From Ketobacter sp963922875 (GTDB lineage: Bacteria; Pseudomonadota; Gammaproteobacteria; Pseudomonadales; Ketobacteraceae), in assembly GCA_963922875.1 (NCBI GenBank), contig CAWUJH010000003.1, forward strand, positions 62,001-126,000: a stretch of 64,000 nucleotides of DNA, written 5' to 3'. Both the position numbers and the translations under genes were made by a program. The notes under the pieces are model-generated. The model ran no database searches and was not told the origin of the DNA. It worked only from the letters and a program-made list of their open reading frames with translations. This document shows, one piece after another, positions 17,536-25,274 of the stretch (its first letter is position 1; every line of letters begins with the position of its first letter).

Positions 17536-18249
17536 ATGACCGAGCAAGAGTACCTTCAAACATACAACGCCAAAGCGTTTGACTCGCCGCTACTAAGTAT
17601 TGATGCGGTGCTGTTTTCGTATCACGACAAACAATTGAAAGTTCTGTTGGTCAAGCGATCTAATCACCCTGAAAAGGGAAAGTGGGGTTTGCCAGGAGGG
17701 TTTGTTGATCAAACTAAAGATCGCAACCTAGAAGACACTGTTGTCAGAAAGCTCAGGGAGAAAACCGGCGTCACGCCGCCTTACTTAGAGCAGCTTGAAA
17801 CGATTGGGAATAGCCACAGAGATCGGCGAGGCTGGTCTGTCACGGTTTGTTATACCGCGTTGATGTCATACCAAAAATGCCAAGTTTACGTTGATGCAGT
17901 TTCGGATGCGCAATGGGTTGAGACTAATAAGCTCACTGAGTTGGAGCTTGCCTTTGATCACGCGCATATCATCGAAATTGGAAGAGAGCGCCTAAAACAA
18001 AAAGCGCTTTACACTATTGTCCCTGCCTTTTCGCTTTCAGAGACCTTCACATTCTCCGAATTACAACATGTACACGAAACCCTAATTGGTAAACCCATTC
18101 AGAAAAAATCCTTTAGACGACGCATCGAGCAAGCTGATTTATTGATTGATACCGGAGAAAAACGTTCTGAAACTGGGCGACCCGCGATTTTGTATCGAGT
18201 CAAACCTTCTGCAGGCAATCACACCTTCCTTAGAAATTTAGAGTTGTAG
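17536..18249 (+). CDS. NrtR-like Nudix/winged-helix regulator
   Basis: A 237-residue protein with a Nudix fold (about 22-150) followed by a winged HTH (about 160-235; ETFTFSELQHVHE and ILYRVK). This is the NrtR architecture. The Nudix box reads GGFVDQTKDRNLEDTV then RKLREKTG: two acidic catalytic positions are Lys, so hydrolysis is unlikely and the domain is probably an ADP-ribose-type ligand sensor (inference from characterised NrtR proteins). It is divergent from the SPFH / NAD-kinase-like operon with strong palindromes between, so it probably regulates that operon and itself. Confidence 0.85.
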   Translation: MTEQEYLQTYNAKAFDSPLLSIDAVLFSYHDKQLKVLLVKRSNHPEKGKWGLPGGFVDQTKDRNLEDTVVRKLREKTGVTPPYLEQLETIGNSHRDRRGWSVTVCYTALMSYQKCQVYVDAVSDAQWVETNKLTELELAFDHAHIIEIGRERLKQKALYTIVPAFSLSETFTFSELQHVHETLIGKPIQKKSFRRRIEQADLLIDTGEKRSETGRPAILYRVKPSAGNHTFLRNLEL

Positions 18250-18317
18250 CGGTTTGCGATCATTTATGAGCGGCCAAACTATCAGGTTGGTTATGCGGCA
18301 GTAGGGTTGTTCTATGA

Positions 18318-18608
18318 CTACGTGCTCTTGAAAGTGCAGATCTGCCGCGTCACTGGCTTTGTGACCATCAAGATAAAAAACGTTACAACCCGAACGAAGA
18401 TAAGCTCACCTTGATCACACGAGAGAGCAGCAAAGGACTGGAGTTTGAGCGGGTGATTGTATGTGGTTTATCGGTGATGAGAGACGATGACGAACATGAG
18501 GCATTGGAATCGCGTCTACTGTATGTGGCCATGACCAGGGCGACCAAATACCTGGTGGTAATTGTGCTAAAGCTCATCGGTATCAGAAGCGATTGGCGGC
18601 GTTGGTGA
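18318..18608 (+). pseudogene. 3' relic of a UvrD/Rep-type helicase
   Basis: The open frame from 18318 to the TGA at 18606 encodes the C-terminal motifs of a UvrD-like helicase: LITRESSKGLEFERVIV (motif V region) and ESRLLYVAMTRATKYLVV (motif VI). No ATP-binding motifs exist upstream; the frame is closed by a TGA at 18315. It is a remnant of a much longer gene, evidence of past deletion or insertion at this site. Confidence 0.75.
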
Positions 18609-18617
18609 ACTGAAGTA

Positions 18618-18660
18618 ATTGGGTATGATAAGTCCCAATCTGGGTCTTATCATACCCAAT
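18618..18660. repeat. 15-bp perfect inverted repeat
   Basis: ATTGGGTATGATAAG (18618-18632) pairs exactly with 18646-18660 across a 13-base loop. The loop itself holds a small TCCCA/TGGGT pairing. It could act as a terminator for the relic upstream (a T-rich stretch follows at 18667), or be an end of a lost mobile element. Confidence 0.7.
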
Positions 18661-18717
18661 TTGAGTCTTTTTCTTGGTGTCAAAAGGGATCTTCGCTTAG
18701 GATAATCTTGTCAAAGT

Positions 18718-18767
18718 TCGAAAATAAAGTTGTAGAGACTGCGGAGTCTCTACAACTTTATTTTCGA
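18718..18767. repeat. 23-bp perfect hairpin with GCGG loop
   Basis: Arms 18718-18740 and 18745-18767 are perfectly complementary with a four-base loop. The outer part is A/T-rich (TCGAAAATAAAG), the inner part TTGTAGAGACT. With A-tracts on one side and T-tracts on the other it would work as a bidirectional terminator, but a 23-bp perfect stem is unusually long for that. Confidence 0.8.
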
Positions 18768-18864
18768 GCTTATTAATAAAAGTTAATGATAATTGCGCAA
18801 TTTCGATCAGGATTGAATGGAACAGCTATGTAACTATTACAGAGTTGTTAACAGGAGATCATAA

Positions 18865-19737
18865 GTGAAGGCCAAAGACGTAACCAGATACGAGGACAGG
18901 ATCGCCAGAGTATGCGCTTATATCGAGCATAATCTGGATGACGATCTGACGCTTGATGTCTTGAGTGATGTCGCGGCCTTTTCCAAATATCATTTTCACC
19001 GTGTATTTAATGCCTATACGGGGATGAGTTTGATGCGCTTTGTCCAGCTGGCACGTTTGAAACGGGCTTCTTATCGGATTGCATTCAAAGATGAGCTTCG
19101 AGTTATCGACATCGCACTGGAGACAGGATTTGACAGTCCTGAAGCCTTTTCCCGTGCGTTCAAACGGGAATTCGGCCAAAGCCCCTCGGCTTTCATGGCC
19201 AAGCCCGAATGGTTGCAATGGCATTCAAGCTTTCACTATCGAACCCCGAGTAAAGGAGTAAATACTATGAATGTGAAAATAATCGATTTTGATGAAACAA
19301 AAGTTGCCTTGATAGAACATCATGGGCCGAAGGAAGGTGTATTGGAAACAGCGGCGCAATTTATCGCATGGAGGAAAGAAACAGGACTTTCTCCGATTAA
19401 GACCAGCAAGACTTTCGGCGTTCCGCGCAATGACCCCAATGCAGTCGCACCTGAGGATTTCCGTTTTGATATTTGTGGCACCGTTGAGGGTGATGTGCCT
19501 GAAAACAAATACGGCGTGAAAACAGGTGTAATACCCAAAGGTAGATGCGCCGTGATACGGCTAAAAGGAAGTCACGATCAGATTGATGAAAATATCTATG
19601 CGCTTTATCGGGATTGGTTGCCGCAAAGTGGTGAAGAATGTCGGGATTTTCCATGCTATTTCCGATATGTGAATCTCATCCACGATGTAAACGAGTGTGA
19701 TTTGCTAACGGATATTTTCCTTCCATTAAAGGGGTGA
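18865..19737 (+). CDS. AraC-family regulator with GyrI-like effector domain
   Basis: A 290-residue protein. Residues 8-108 form an AraC HTH pair (LSDVAAFSKYHFHRVFNAY and ALETGFDSPEAFSRAFKREFGQ), and residues about 130-290 form a GyrI-like/SOUL-type small-molecule-binding domain. The start is GTG at 18865 with AGGAGA 7 bases upstream. Proteins of this layout (Rob, BmrR-like binding domain) typically sense hydrophobic or drug-like ligands. There is no obvious target next to it; the downstream gene is convergent. Confidence 0.88.
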   Translation: MKAKDVTRYEDRIARVCAYIEHNLDDDLTLDVLSDVAAFSKYHFHRVFNAYTGMSLMRFVQLARLKRASYRIAFKDELRVIDIALETGFDSPEAFSRAFKREFGQSPSAFMAKPEWLQWHSSFHYRTPSKGVNTMNVKIIDFDETKVALIEHHGPKEGVLETAAQFIAWRKETGLSPIKTSKTFGVPRNDPNAVAPEDFRFDICGTVEGDVPENKYGVKTGVIPKGRCAVIRLKGSHDQIDENIYALYRDWLPQSGEECRDFPCYFRYVNLIHDVNECDLLTDIFLPLKG

Positions 19738-19766
19738 TCCTGTAAATAGCCATCACTTTGAAGCTG

Positions 19767-22562
19767 TTACTGTCCTGATTCCAGTTGCTCTTCGGTTGAT
19801 TCCGCGATGCTACCCACCAAATCACTAAGCACTTTTTCCACTTTTTGGCGCTCGCCACTGTGATTGGTCGCAAAGCGGACTAAAGGCAGCTGGATTTTTT
19901 CAAAGATACTGTTTTTAAGTGCGTCTCTTTTCCTTTGCTCTTCATTCAATGCATGAAAACGGTAGCCGTCTACCTCGATAGCCAACACGGGTAACTTATC
20001 CAGCTTATTGAAGAGCATGAAATCAACGTGGGTGTTTGGGTGGGTAGCATATTGTTTTTCCCTCGGTGTTAGGGGGCTATGCTCTTTAATGAGCAGGCTC
20101 AAGGCATAGTGAGGCCGGTAAGAAAAACCATTAAACCGAGCGTCTTGCAGTACGTCATCCAATAATGTCGCCATTAGATTTTCTGACAGGTATTTAGAGG
20201 CGTTTTTTTTCCGTGCTTTTTCTAAAAACGGCTTCAATATTTCAGCATATTCTTTATAGAGGCAGTCAAAGATCGACACGGTGGTGCTTTGAAATATACA
20301 GTCTGCTAGTGATTGATACTCAATGTGGCGAATAAGATCCCCCAAGTTGGAGCCTTGTTTTTTAAAAGCCGCTTTAGAGGAAACCATGATAAAACGCTCT
20401 TTTGCCCGTGAAACAGCCACATTGAGCAAGTGTGGATCGTCTAAAAATTTATTAGGCGTGTTAGCTGTGGTGCTAAAGATAATAATGTCTTTTTCTCTCC
20501 CCTGAAATTTGTACACCGTATCCACTTGCAGATTTTTGTCGAGTAGTCGTTTTTTTGCGATTTCTGCTTGGGCTCGGTAGGGTGTTGCAATCCCTATTTT
20601 TTCAACGGGAATCTGTTTCAGTTCCTTATCAAGCAGTTCCTCGGTGATCACGTCCAGCTCCCTTTGGTTAAGCAGGCTTTTGCCGGACGCTGGCTGTTTA
20701 GCATGTGTTCCTGGAAGCGTTGTTAACACTTTAAATGGATTGCTGTCTGACTCCGTCATCACGATCAATTGGCCGTCGTAGAATTTTTGATTACAGAAAT
20801 CAATAATCCTTGGGTGGCAGCGGTAATGCTCTCTTAATAAAGTAGAAGGGGCAGTGTCGGTAAATAATGTATTTAGGGAAGATAGCAGACTTTGACTGAG
20901 GTAGCTGTAACCGGATTGAATTCCAAAGTCCTCATCGATAGGGCGGTTGATACCGGCTATGGCATTGCTGGGGATATGAGGCAGTTGTTTAAGATCCCCC
21001 ACAGCAATCAGGTTTTTGGCGCACGACATGGCCAAAACTCCACTCAGAAGATCGCCTTGAGAGGCTTCATCCACGATCAAGTAATCAAACAGGGCGAGCG
21101 CATCTTTATTGTTGATAATAGAGTCTGTTGTGCTAAGTACCACGGGAAAACGTCTTGAAAACGCGGTAAAGCGTTTTCTGTAGTCGCTGATTGAAAATTC
21201 GGTGCTATCCACGCCTTGTGCTGTGATGGCTAAATGGTGTTTGAAATACTGCAATGATAGCTGCGTATACTGTGCTAGAAGTGGCTCGAACCGCTGTGTA
21301 TCCAATAATCTTTGTAGAGAATCTAACTGGGCTGTTAGTTCCTTGGATTTTGTGTCGTAATAGTTTCGTACAATGCCTTGAATCGTGCTGTTATTCGCTG
21401 AGTGTAAATCCGTAAAACGATAGATCTTGTATTTATATAACCAGCGTAGTTTCACTGGCCAGGTGATCTTGTTGTATTGGGAGTAATATTCTAATTCAGC
21501 CAAAAATTTAAGCAGATAAGGTGTCGACCACCGATTCGAAAAAGACCATTTGCCTGGATTGATTGGCTCGACCGGGAAATGGCGCTCGAATACTTGTTGT
21601 TCCAGTTCCAGTCGGCTGAGCTGATCCTTAATCTGTGCACACCGATTATTGGCCTCTAATAACTCCGTGATTTGCAGGCTGAGTGGGTTAAGTTTTTCAC
21701 TGAGCGCCTGATTATCAGCGGGCGATAGTACCCAGCTATGTAGAGCGGGTAGAGTGTTCTCTTGGTCAAAAAATTCCTTTTGAATTTCGTTGTTGCCAAG
21801 CCGAGCGGCCATAAACTGAATACCCAGTTTTTCAAGCTTTTCGTACACATTGGCCGTTGCTGCATTGTTACCAGAAACTATGGCAACAGTTTTTCCACGC
21901 AATAAAAGGTTCGCAATGATATTGAGTATGGTTTGGGTTTTACCTGTGCCTGGCGGGCCTTGAATCAGGCTGATCTGATTTTGCAGTGCATAAATAACGG
22001 CTTGGCGTTGGGAGGGATTCACACCAAAGGGAAAAATGAGTGGGGATTCCAGTGGGTATTCGGCCAGTGTACCGGGTGCTACAAAACGAGCTAACACCGA
22101 ATCCTCTCGGATAGCTTGGAGCTTATTGTTATAGAAATTATCCAGGTGCCCGCTGCTGAGCTTTATAAGGCTAGCAATGTATCGGTAATAGTTGAGCAAA
22201 TGCTGTGTTGCTTTGAGATTGGTAATATTGTGAATAATCTCTACGTCATACAAGTATTCGGTTTGGCAATAGCTACCACGAAACAGACATATATAGGGTC
22301 GAAACAGAACCGCCGAATCCCACTGGGACGCTGGAGAATCTTTAATGATAATGATCGACTGATCAATGCTGAGGGGTTCCGGTTGGTTAAAATATTGTAC
22401 ATTGGCTTTGTTGTGCGGGTAGGATTTATTGGGATTTTTAGCAAAGGTGATCTCATACCGGCCGTCCTTTTCAACAATGTTGATAATATCGCGGGTCTTA
22501 TTGGCGAATTGTTGCTGGGTGCCTTTGTTTCTGATAAATATTAGTACTTCTCGTTCATCCAT
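19767..22562 (-). CDS. SF1 (Upf1-like) helicase with C-terminal DUF2726 nuclease-like domain
   Basis: 931 residues. Walker A QGPPGTGKTQT is at about 201, Walker B VDEASQ near 500, GDLKQLPHIPS follows, and motif VI VAVSRAKERFIMV lies near 745. The C-terminal part (about 800-905) has DFMLFNKLDKLPVLAIEVDG, then the YRFH motif: a DUF2726 domain of PD-(D/E)XK type with the Asp and Glu in place. It probably unwinds and cuts nucleic acid. Its neighbours on the same strand are an hsdM relic and a Fic gene 18-190 bases upstream, so it probably travelled with a restriction locus. Such helicase-nucleases are frequent in defence islands. Its own antiphage role is inferred. Confidence 0.85.
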   Translation of the reverse strand: MDEREVLIFIRNKGTQQQFANKTRDIINIVEKDGRYEITFAKNPNKSYPHNKANVQYFNQPEPLSIDQSIIIIKDSPASQWDSAVLFRPYICLFRGSYCQTEYLYDVEIIHNITNLKATQHLLNYYRYIASLIKLSSGHLDNFYNNKLQAIREDSVLARFVAPGTLAEYPLESPLIFPFGVNPSQRQAVIYALQNQISLIQGPPGTGKTQTILNIIANLLLRGKTVAIVSGNNAATANVYEKLEKLGIQFMAARLGNNEIQKEFFDQENTLPALHSWVLSPADNQALSEKLNPLSLQITELLEANNRCAQIKDQLSRLELEQQVFERHFPVEPINPGKWSFSNRWSTPYLLKFLAELEYYSQYNKITWPVKLRWLYKYKIYRFTDLHSANNSTIQGIVRNYYDTKSKELTAQLDSLQRLLDTQRFEPLLAQYTQLSLQYFKHHLAITAQGVDSTEFSISDYRKRFTAFSRRFPVVLSTTDSIINNKDALALFDYLIVDEASQGDLLSGVLAMSCAKNLIAVGDLKQLPHIPSNAIAGINRPIDEDFGIQSGYSYLSQSLLSSLNTLFTDTAPSTLLREHYRCHPRIIDFCNQKFYDGQLIVMTESDSNPFKVLTTLPGTHAKQPASGKSLLNQRELDVITEELLDKELKQIPVEKIGIATPYRAQAEIAKKRLLDKNLQVDTVYKFQGREKDIIIFSTTANTPNKFLDDPHLLNVAVSRAKERFIMVSSKAAFKKQGSNLGDLIRHIEYQSLADCIFQSTTVSIFDCLYKEYAEILKPFLEKARKKNASKYLSENLMATLLDDVLQDARFNGFSYRPHYALSLLIKEHSPLTPREKQYATHPNTHVDFMLFNKLDKLPVLAIEVDGYRFHALNEEQRKRDALKNSIFEKIQLPLVRFATNHSGERQKVEKVLSDLVGSIAESTEEQLESGQ

Positions 22563-22579
22563 GAACAGGTTTGCCTAGG

Positions 22580-22738
22580 TTAGAGTTTCTGCTTTTTGGC
22601 CGTCTCTCGGATAGACTTGGCACTGGCGAGTATGGATTGAATGAGGTTTTCGGTGACGTAATCGCTGTAGTTGATACCGTCGTCGCGGAGTACGTCGCAC
22701 AGGTTCCAGAGTTTTTGAACAACGTCGTTATTGGTCAC
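22580..22738 (-). pseudogene. hsdM relic: type I methyltransferase start fused to a foreign tail
   Basis: A 52-codon frame. The first 30 residues (TNNDVVQKLWNLCDVLRDDG, then INYSDYVTE) match the N terminus of type I HsdM proteins, and the remaining 22 (NLIQSILASAKSIRETAKKQ) resemble the end of a type I subunit. The whole catalytic middle is gone. A GTG start at 22738 has a good AAGGAA Shine-Dalgarno. It lies between the Fic gene (15 bases) and the helicase (18 bases). It is the scar of a second type I restriction system, although the residual peptide could still be translated. Confidence 0.75.
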
Positions 22739-22752
22739 AGGGCGTTTCCTTG

Positions 22753-23826
22753 TTATTGGCTCAGCAAATCGAAGAGGGGCTGGTTAATGTAGTAGTTGGT
22801 GCGGCCCAGCTTTTCTTTTCTGAGTAGCCCCATGGCCACCAGTTGGTCCAGATACTTACTGGCAGTTAACCGGGTCACGTTTAGCTCTTCGATTAAAAAT
22901 TCAATTTTGGTGTAAGGGTGGTGAAACAGGTTATTGAGCAACTCCTGGCGATACAGCTTGGGTTGCTGTTCCTGAATGGTGTGCTTGGCGTGTTCCATCA
23001 GGGCTTTAATTTGTTCGATCAAGGCAATGGTGTGTTGTGCGGTTTCGGTAACGCCTTGCAGCATATACAGCAACCAGGCTTCCCATTGATTATTGCGGCG
23101 GGCATTTTGCAGTTCCGTATAATAGGCGGCCTTGTTGCGGGTAATGTAGCGGCTTAAGTACAGCACAGGTAAGTCCAATAGATCCTTGGCCACCAGATAC
23201 AGAATATTCAGAATGCGGCCCGTGCGGCCATTGCCATCATAGAACGGATGAATGCTTTCAAACTGATGATGAATCAGCGCCATTTTCACCAGCGGATCGG
23301 CCTCGCAGAGGCTGTCATCGTTGATGTAGTCCACCAGGTTGTTCATCAGGCCGAGAATTTCCTCGGGGTGTTGTGGCGGTGTGTAGATGATTTCGCCAGT
23401 CTGCTGGTTTTTCAGCACGGTACCTGGAAGCTTGCGCAGGCCGGCGCGGTTCTTCTCAATGATTTGTTGAATATCCAGGATGTCGTTTAAGCGAATAATT
23501 TTATGGGCGCGCACGTTCTCAAAACCAAAGCTTAAGGCTTGAGCGTAGTCGCGTACTTCCTTGGCGGCGCCGTGGCTGTGGGAATCGATCATCAGGGTTT
23601 CTTTGTACAAGTCGTCTTGAGTGGTGATAATGTTTTCGATTTCCGAGCTGTCTTTGGCTTCTTGCAGCGCCAAAGTGCTGATGAGTATGACCTCGTTGGG
23701 GATGGTGGCGGCCACGCCCTTTAGCTCCGCCAGATAGCGGTGGGCTTCGGCGCATTGTTTAAGCACCCTGCGGGTTTCCCAGCTTTCAATGTTGGGCAGG
23801 GGTAGAGGTGTTAACTGGTGTTCCAT
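22753..23826 (-). CDS. Fic-family protein adenylyltransferase with winged HTH
   Basis: 357 residues. The Fic motif HPFYDGNGRTGR is at 193-204 with all catalytic residues. The class II inhibitory helix SSEIEN (60-65) is in the N-terminal domain, so activity is probably autoinhibited. The C-terminal part (about 295-355) looks like a winged HTH (FLIEELNVTRLTASKYLDQL). It should transfer AMP from ATP to a protein hydroxyl. The HTH plus the inverted repeat upstream (23857-23888) suggest self-regulation. It lies next to a type I restriction relic, a common setting for Fic genes. Confidence 0.9.
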   Translation of the reverse strand: MEHQLTPLPLPNIESWETRRVLKQCAEAHRYLAELKGVAATIPNEVILISTLALQEAKDSSEIENIITTQDDLYKETLMIDSHSHGAAKEVRDYAQALSFGFENVRAHKIIRLNDILDIQQIIEKNRAGLRKLPGTVLKNQQTGEIIYTPPQHPEEILGLMNNLVDYINDDSLCEADPLVKMALIHHQFESIHPFYDGNGRTGRILNILYLVAKDLLDLPVLYLSRYITRNKAAYYTELQNARRNNQWEAWLLYMLQGVTETAQHTIALIEQIKALMEHAKHTIQEQQPKLYRQELLNNLFHHPYTKIEFLIEELNVTRLTASKYLDQLVAMGLLRKEKLGRTNYYINQPLFDLLSQ

Positions 23827-23856
23827 ACCGGGCCGTCGTGTTTAATTGCCATGAAA

Positions 23857-23888
23857 ATTTATACGTATCTACAGAGATATGTATAAAT
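23857..23888 (-). promoter_or_regulatory. candidate operator of the Fic gene
   Basis: The arms ATTTATACGTATCT (23857-23870) and AGATATGTATAAAT (23875-23888) are complementary at 13 of 14 positions, separated by ACAG, 30 bases upstream of the Fic ATG. Further half-sites of the TATAC type lie at about 23901, 23920 and 23940. It fits a site for the Fic protein's own winged HTH. Confidence 0.6.
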
Positions 23889-24155
23889 AGGTTGATTCGT
23901 TATACATACTGGCAGGAAGCGTATAAAAAATCCAATTATTTATACATGTTTTGCGAGGCAGAAGCGTCCCAGAGGCTGTTGTTCAAGGCCGTAAGTACGT
24001 CATCCAATTGATTCTTAGGGATTTTATCAAACAATGCGTAGTGTATGGAATAACTCGCGAACCATGGGTTCCAGCCTTAGTTCGCGATTAATTTTATAGA
24101 GTAGGTCGGCTTGGCTGGTATAGCGTATTTATCAGTCAAATTTAGTTGTATAGCA
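23889..24155. other. gene-poor stretch upstream of the Fic gene
   Basis: AT-rich region with TATAC half-sites. On the minus strand, 23936-24076 is open for about 47 codons (ending NNSLWDASASQNMYK) but has no ATG and no recognised family; it may be a gene fragment. An 8-bp inverted repeat TCGCGAAC/GTTCGCGA (24055-24062 and 24080-24087) is also present. Confidence 0.4.
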
Positions 24156-24800
24156 TTATGCGGACAGCAGGTCTGGAGCGCTCAAATCTAACTCCAGCTG
24201 TTGCGGTAATCTGGAAATTTTAAAAGGGCGCCACGGCTGTGGGCTAAAACTGGAGTCGACTTTTTTAGTAAATGGTATCGGCTCTTGCATCTGGGTTAAA
24301 TCCAGGGCACGGTTATAACATTTGTAGCAGTAGGACAAAGAAATTTTAAGTTTTTGGGACACCAAGACCATCCGGTTATGATGCAGGTCCAGAAGGCGTA
24401 ACCAGGCATTACCCAAGGTATATTCACTGGTTTTTTGGTTCCTAATATCGTTGCTTTCCTGTTCGTTTAATATTTCGAGAGGGGATCTATCGTTGATGCT
24501 AATAATTGAGTCTATGAGTCGTTCGTTAGAATCAGTAAATTTAGGTTGATTCAACGATTCTGCAAATTGAGTGAAGGTTTCACTGTATTTAATCAGTTTG
24601 CAGTAGGTGTATTTTATAAGAAGCTCTTGATGTTCTGGATTGGTGTAATCCACTTCAAAATTTAGTTTTTGGCTGATTTCTGCTGCTTGTATCCAAATTT
24701 CACTCTGTACATCGCTTAGGTCGTGCTGACCTTTACTGGCGCGCGCAATTCGTAGCAAATCTTTATAGCATTCTTTGATGAACGTTGAGTAGTCATCCAC
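24156..24800 (-). CDS. hypothetical protein with faint sigma-factor resemblance
   Basis: 214 residues with a GTG start at 24800. No family was recognised with confidence. The segment DLSDVQSEIWIQAAEISQKL (about 27-46) recalls sigma-70 region 2, and the later segment VSQKLKISLSYCYKCYNRAL (about 153-172) could be an HTH. The charged character and length would suit a small DNA-binding protein. It is a single gene upstream of a 330-base gap. Treat as a probable real gene of unknown role. Confidence 0.6.
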   Translation of the reverse strand: MDDYSTFIKECYKDLLRIARASKGQHDLSDVQSEIWIQAAEISQKLNFEVDYTNPEHQELLIKYTYCKLIKYSETFTQFAESLNQPKFTDSNERLIDSIISINDRSPLEILNEQESNDIRNQKTSEYTLGNAWLRLLDLHHNRMVLVSQKLKISLSYCYKCYNRALDLTQMQEPIPFTKKVDSSFSPQPWRPFKISRLPQQLELDLSAPDLLSA

Positions 24801-25274
24801 AGAGGATATAAATCCTTTTTAGAGTGTGATTCGAATATTGGCTGAACTAAGAGTAATTTTATAGGCTCGACACTAACATTATCCGCAGATCGCCACCATT
24901 ACCTTCAAATACACCTAAGCGGTTTGTCGGGGTGATTGCGATTACGCCTTAGTATCAGCCTGTAAAAACGCCCCCTACTTACGAACTAAGTAGGGGGCGT
25001 TTTTATTTTCTACCGCAATTTAAGTACGTAGGCACTTCTGTTGGGGTTTGCCGCTACCATCGGATAACGTTAGCTTTCAAACGCCGCTAGCCTCGTTGCA
25101 TTATTTTACACCCACAACGGCATTGCGTGATTACTTCGTTCAAACTATTCATGACCTATAACTGCCCAGCAATTGTGAAACAAAAAAATAAAAGTTAAAA
25201 AATCACTGCAACTTTTATTTTCGACCTTCCGTATATCTGAGTGAATGTTAAAACACTTTATTGGAGATACGGAT
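24801..25274. other. intergenic region holding a strong bidirectional terminator
   Basis: No coding region is supported here. The stretch contains the 18-bp hairpin listed separately, and the AT-rich promoter region of the lipoprotein gene from about 25170 to 25260. Confidence 0.6.
24964..25004. terminator. strong bidirectional terminator
   Basis: An 18-bp perfect stem (AAAAACGCCCCCTACTTA at 24964-24981 against 24987-25004) with loop CGAAC, A-tract on the left and T-tract on the right. It lies more than 150 bases from any coding region on either side. Confidence 0.85.

Noticed and set aside
25200..25225. Similarity of an ACTTTTATTTTCGA stretch to the 18745-18767 hairpin arm
   Set aside because: Short AT-rich match without the other arm; likely chance.
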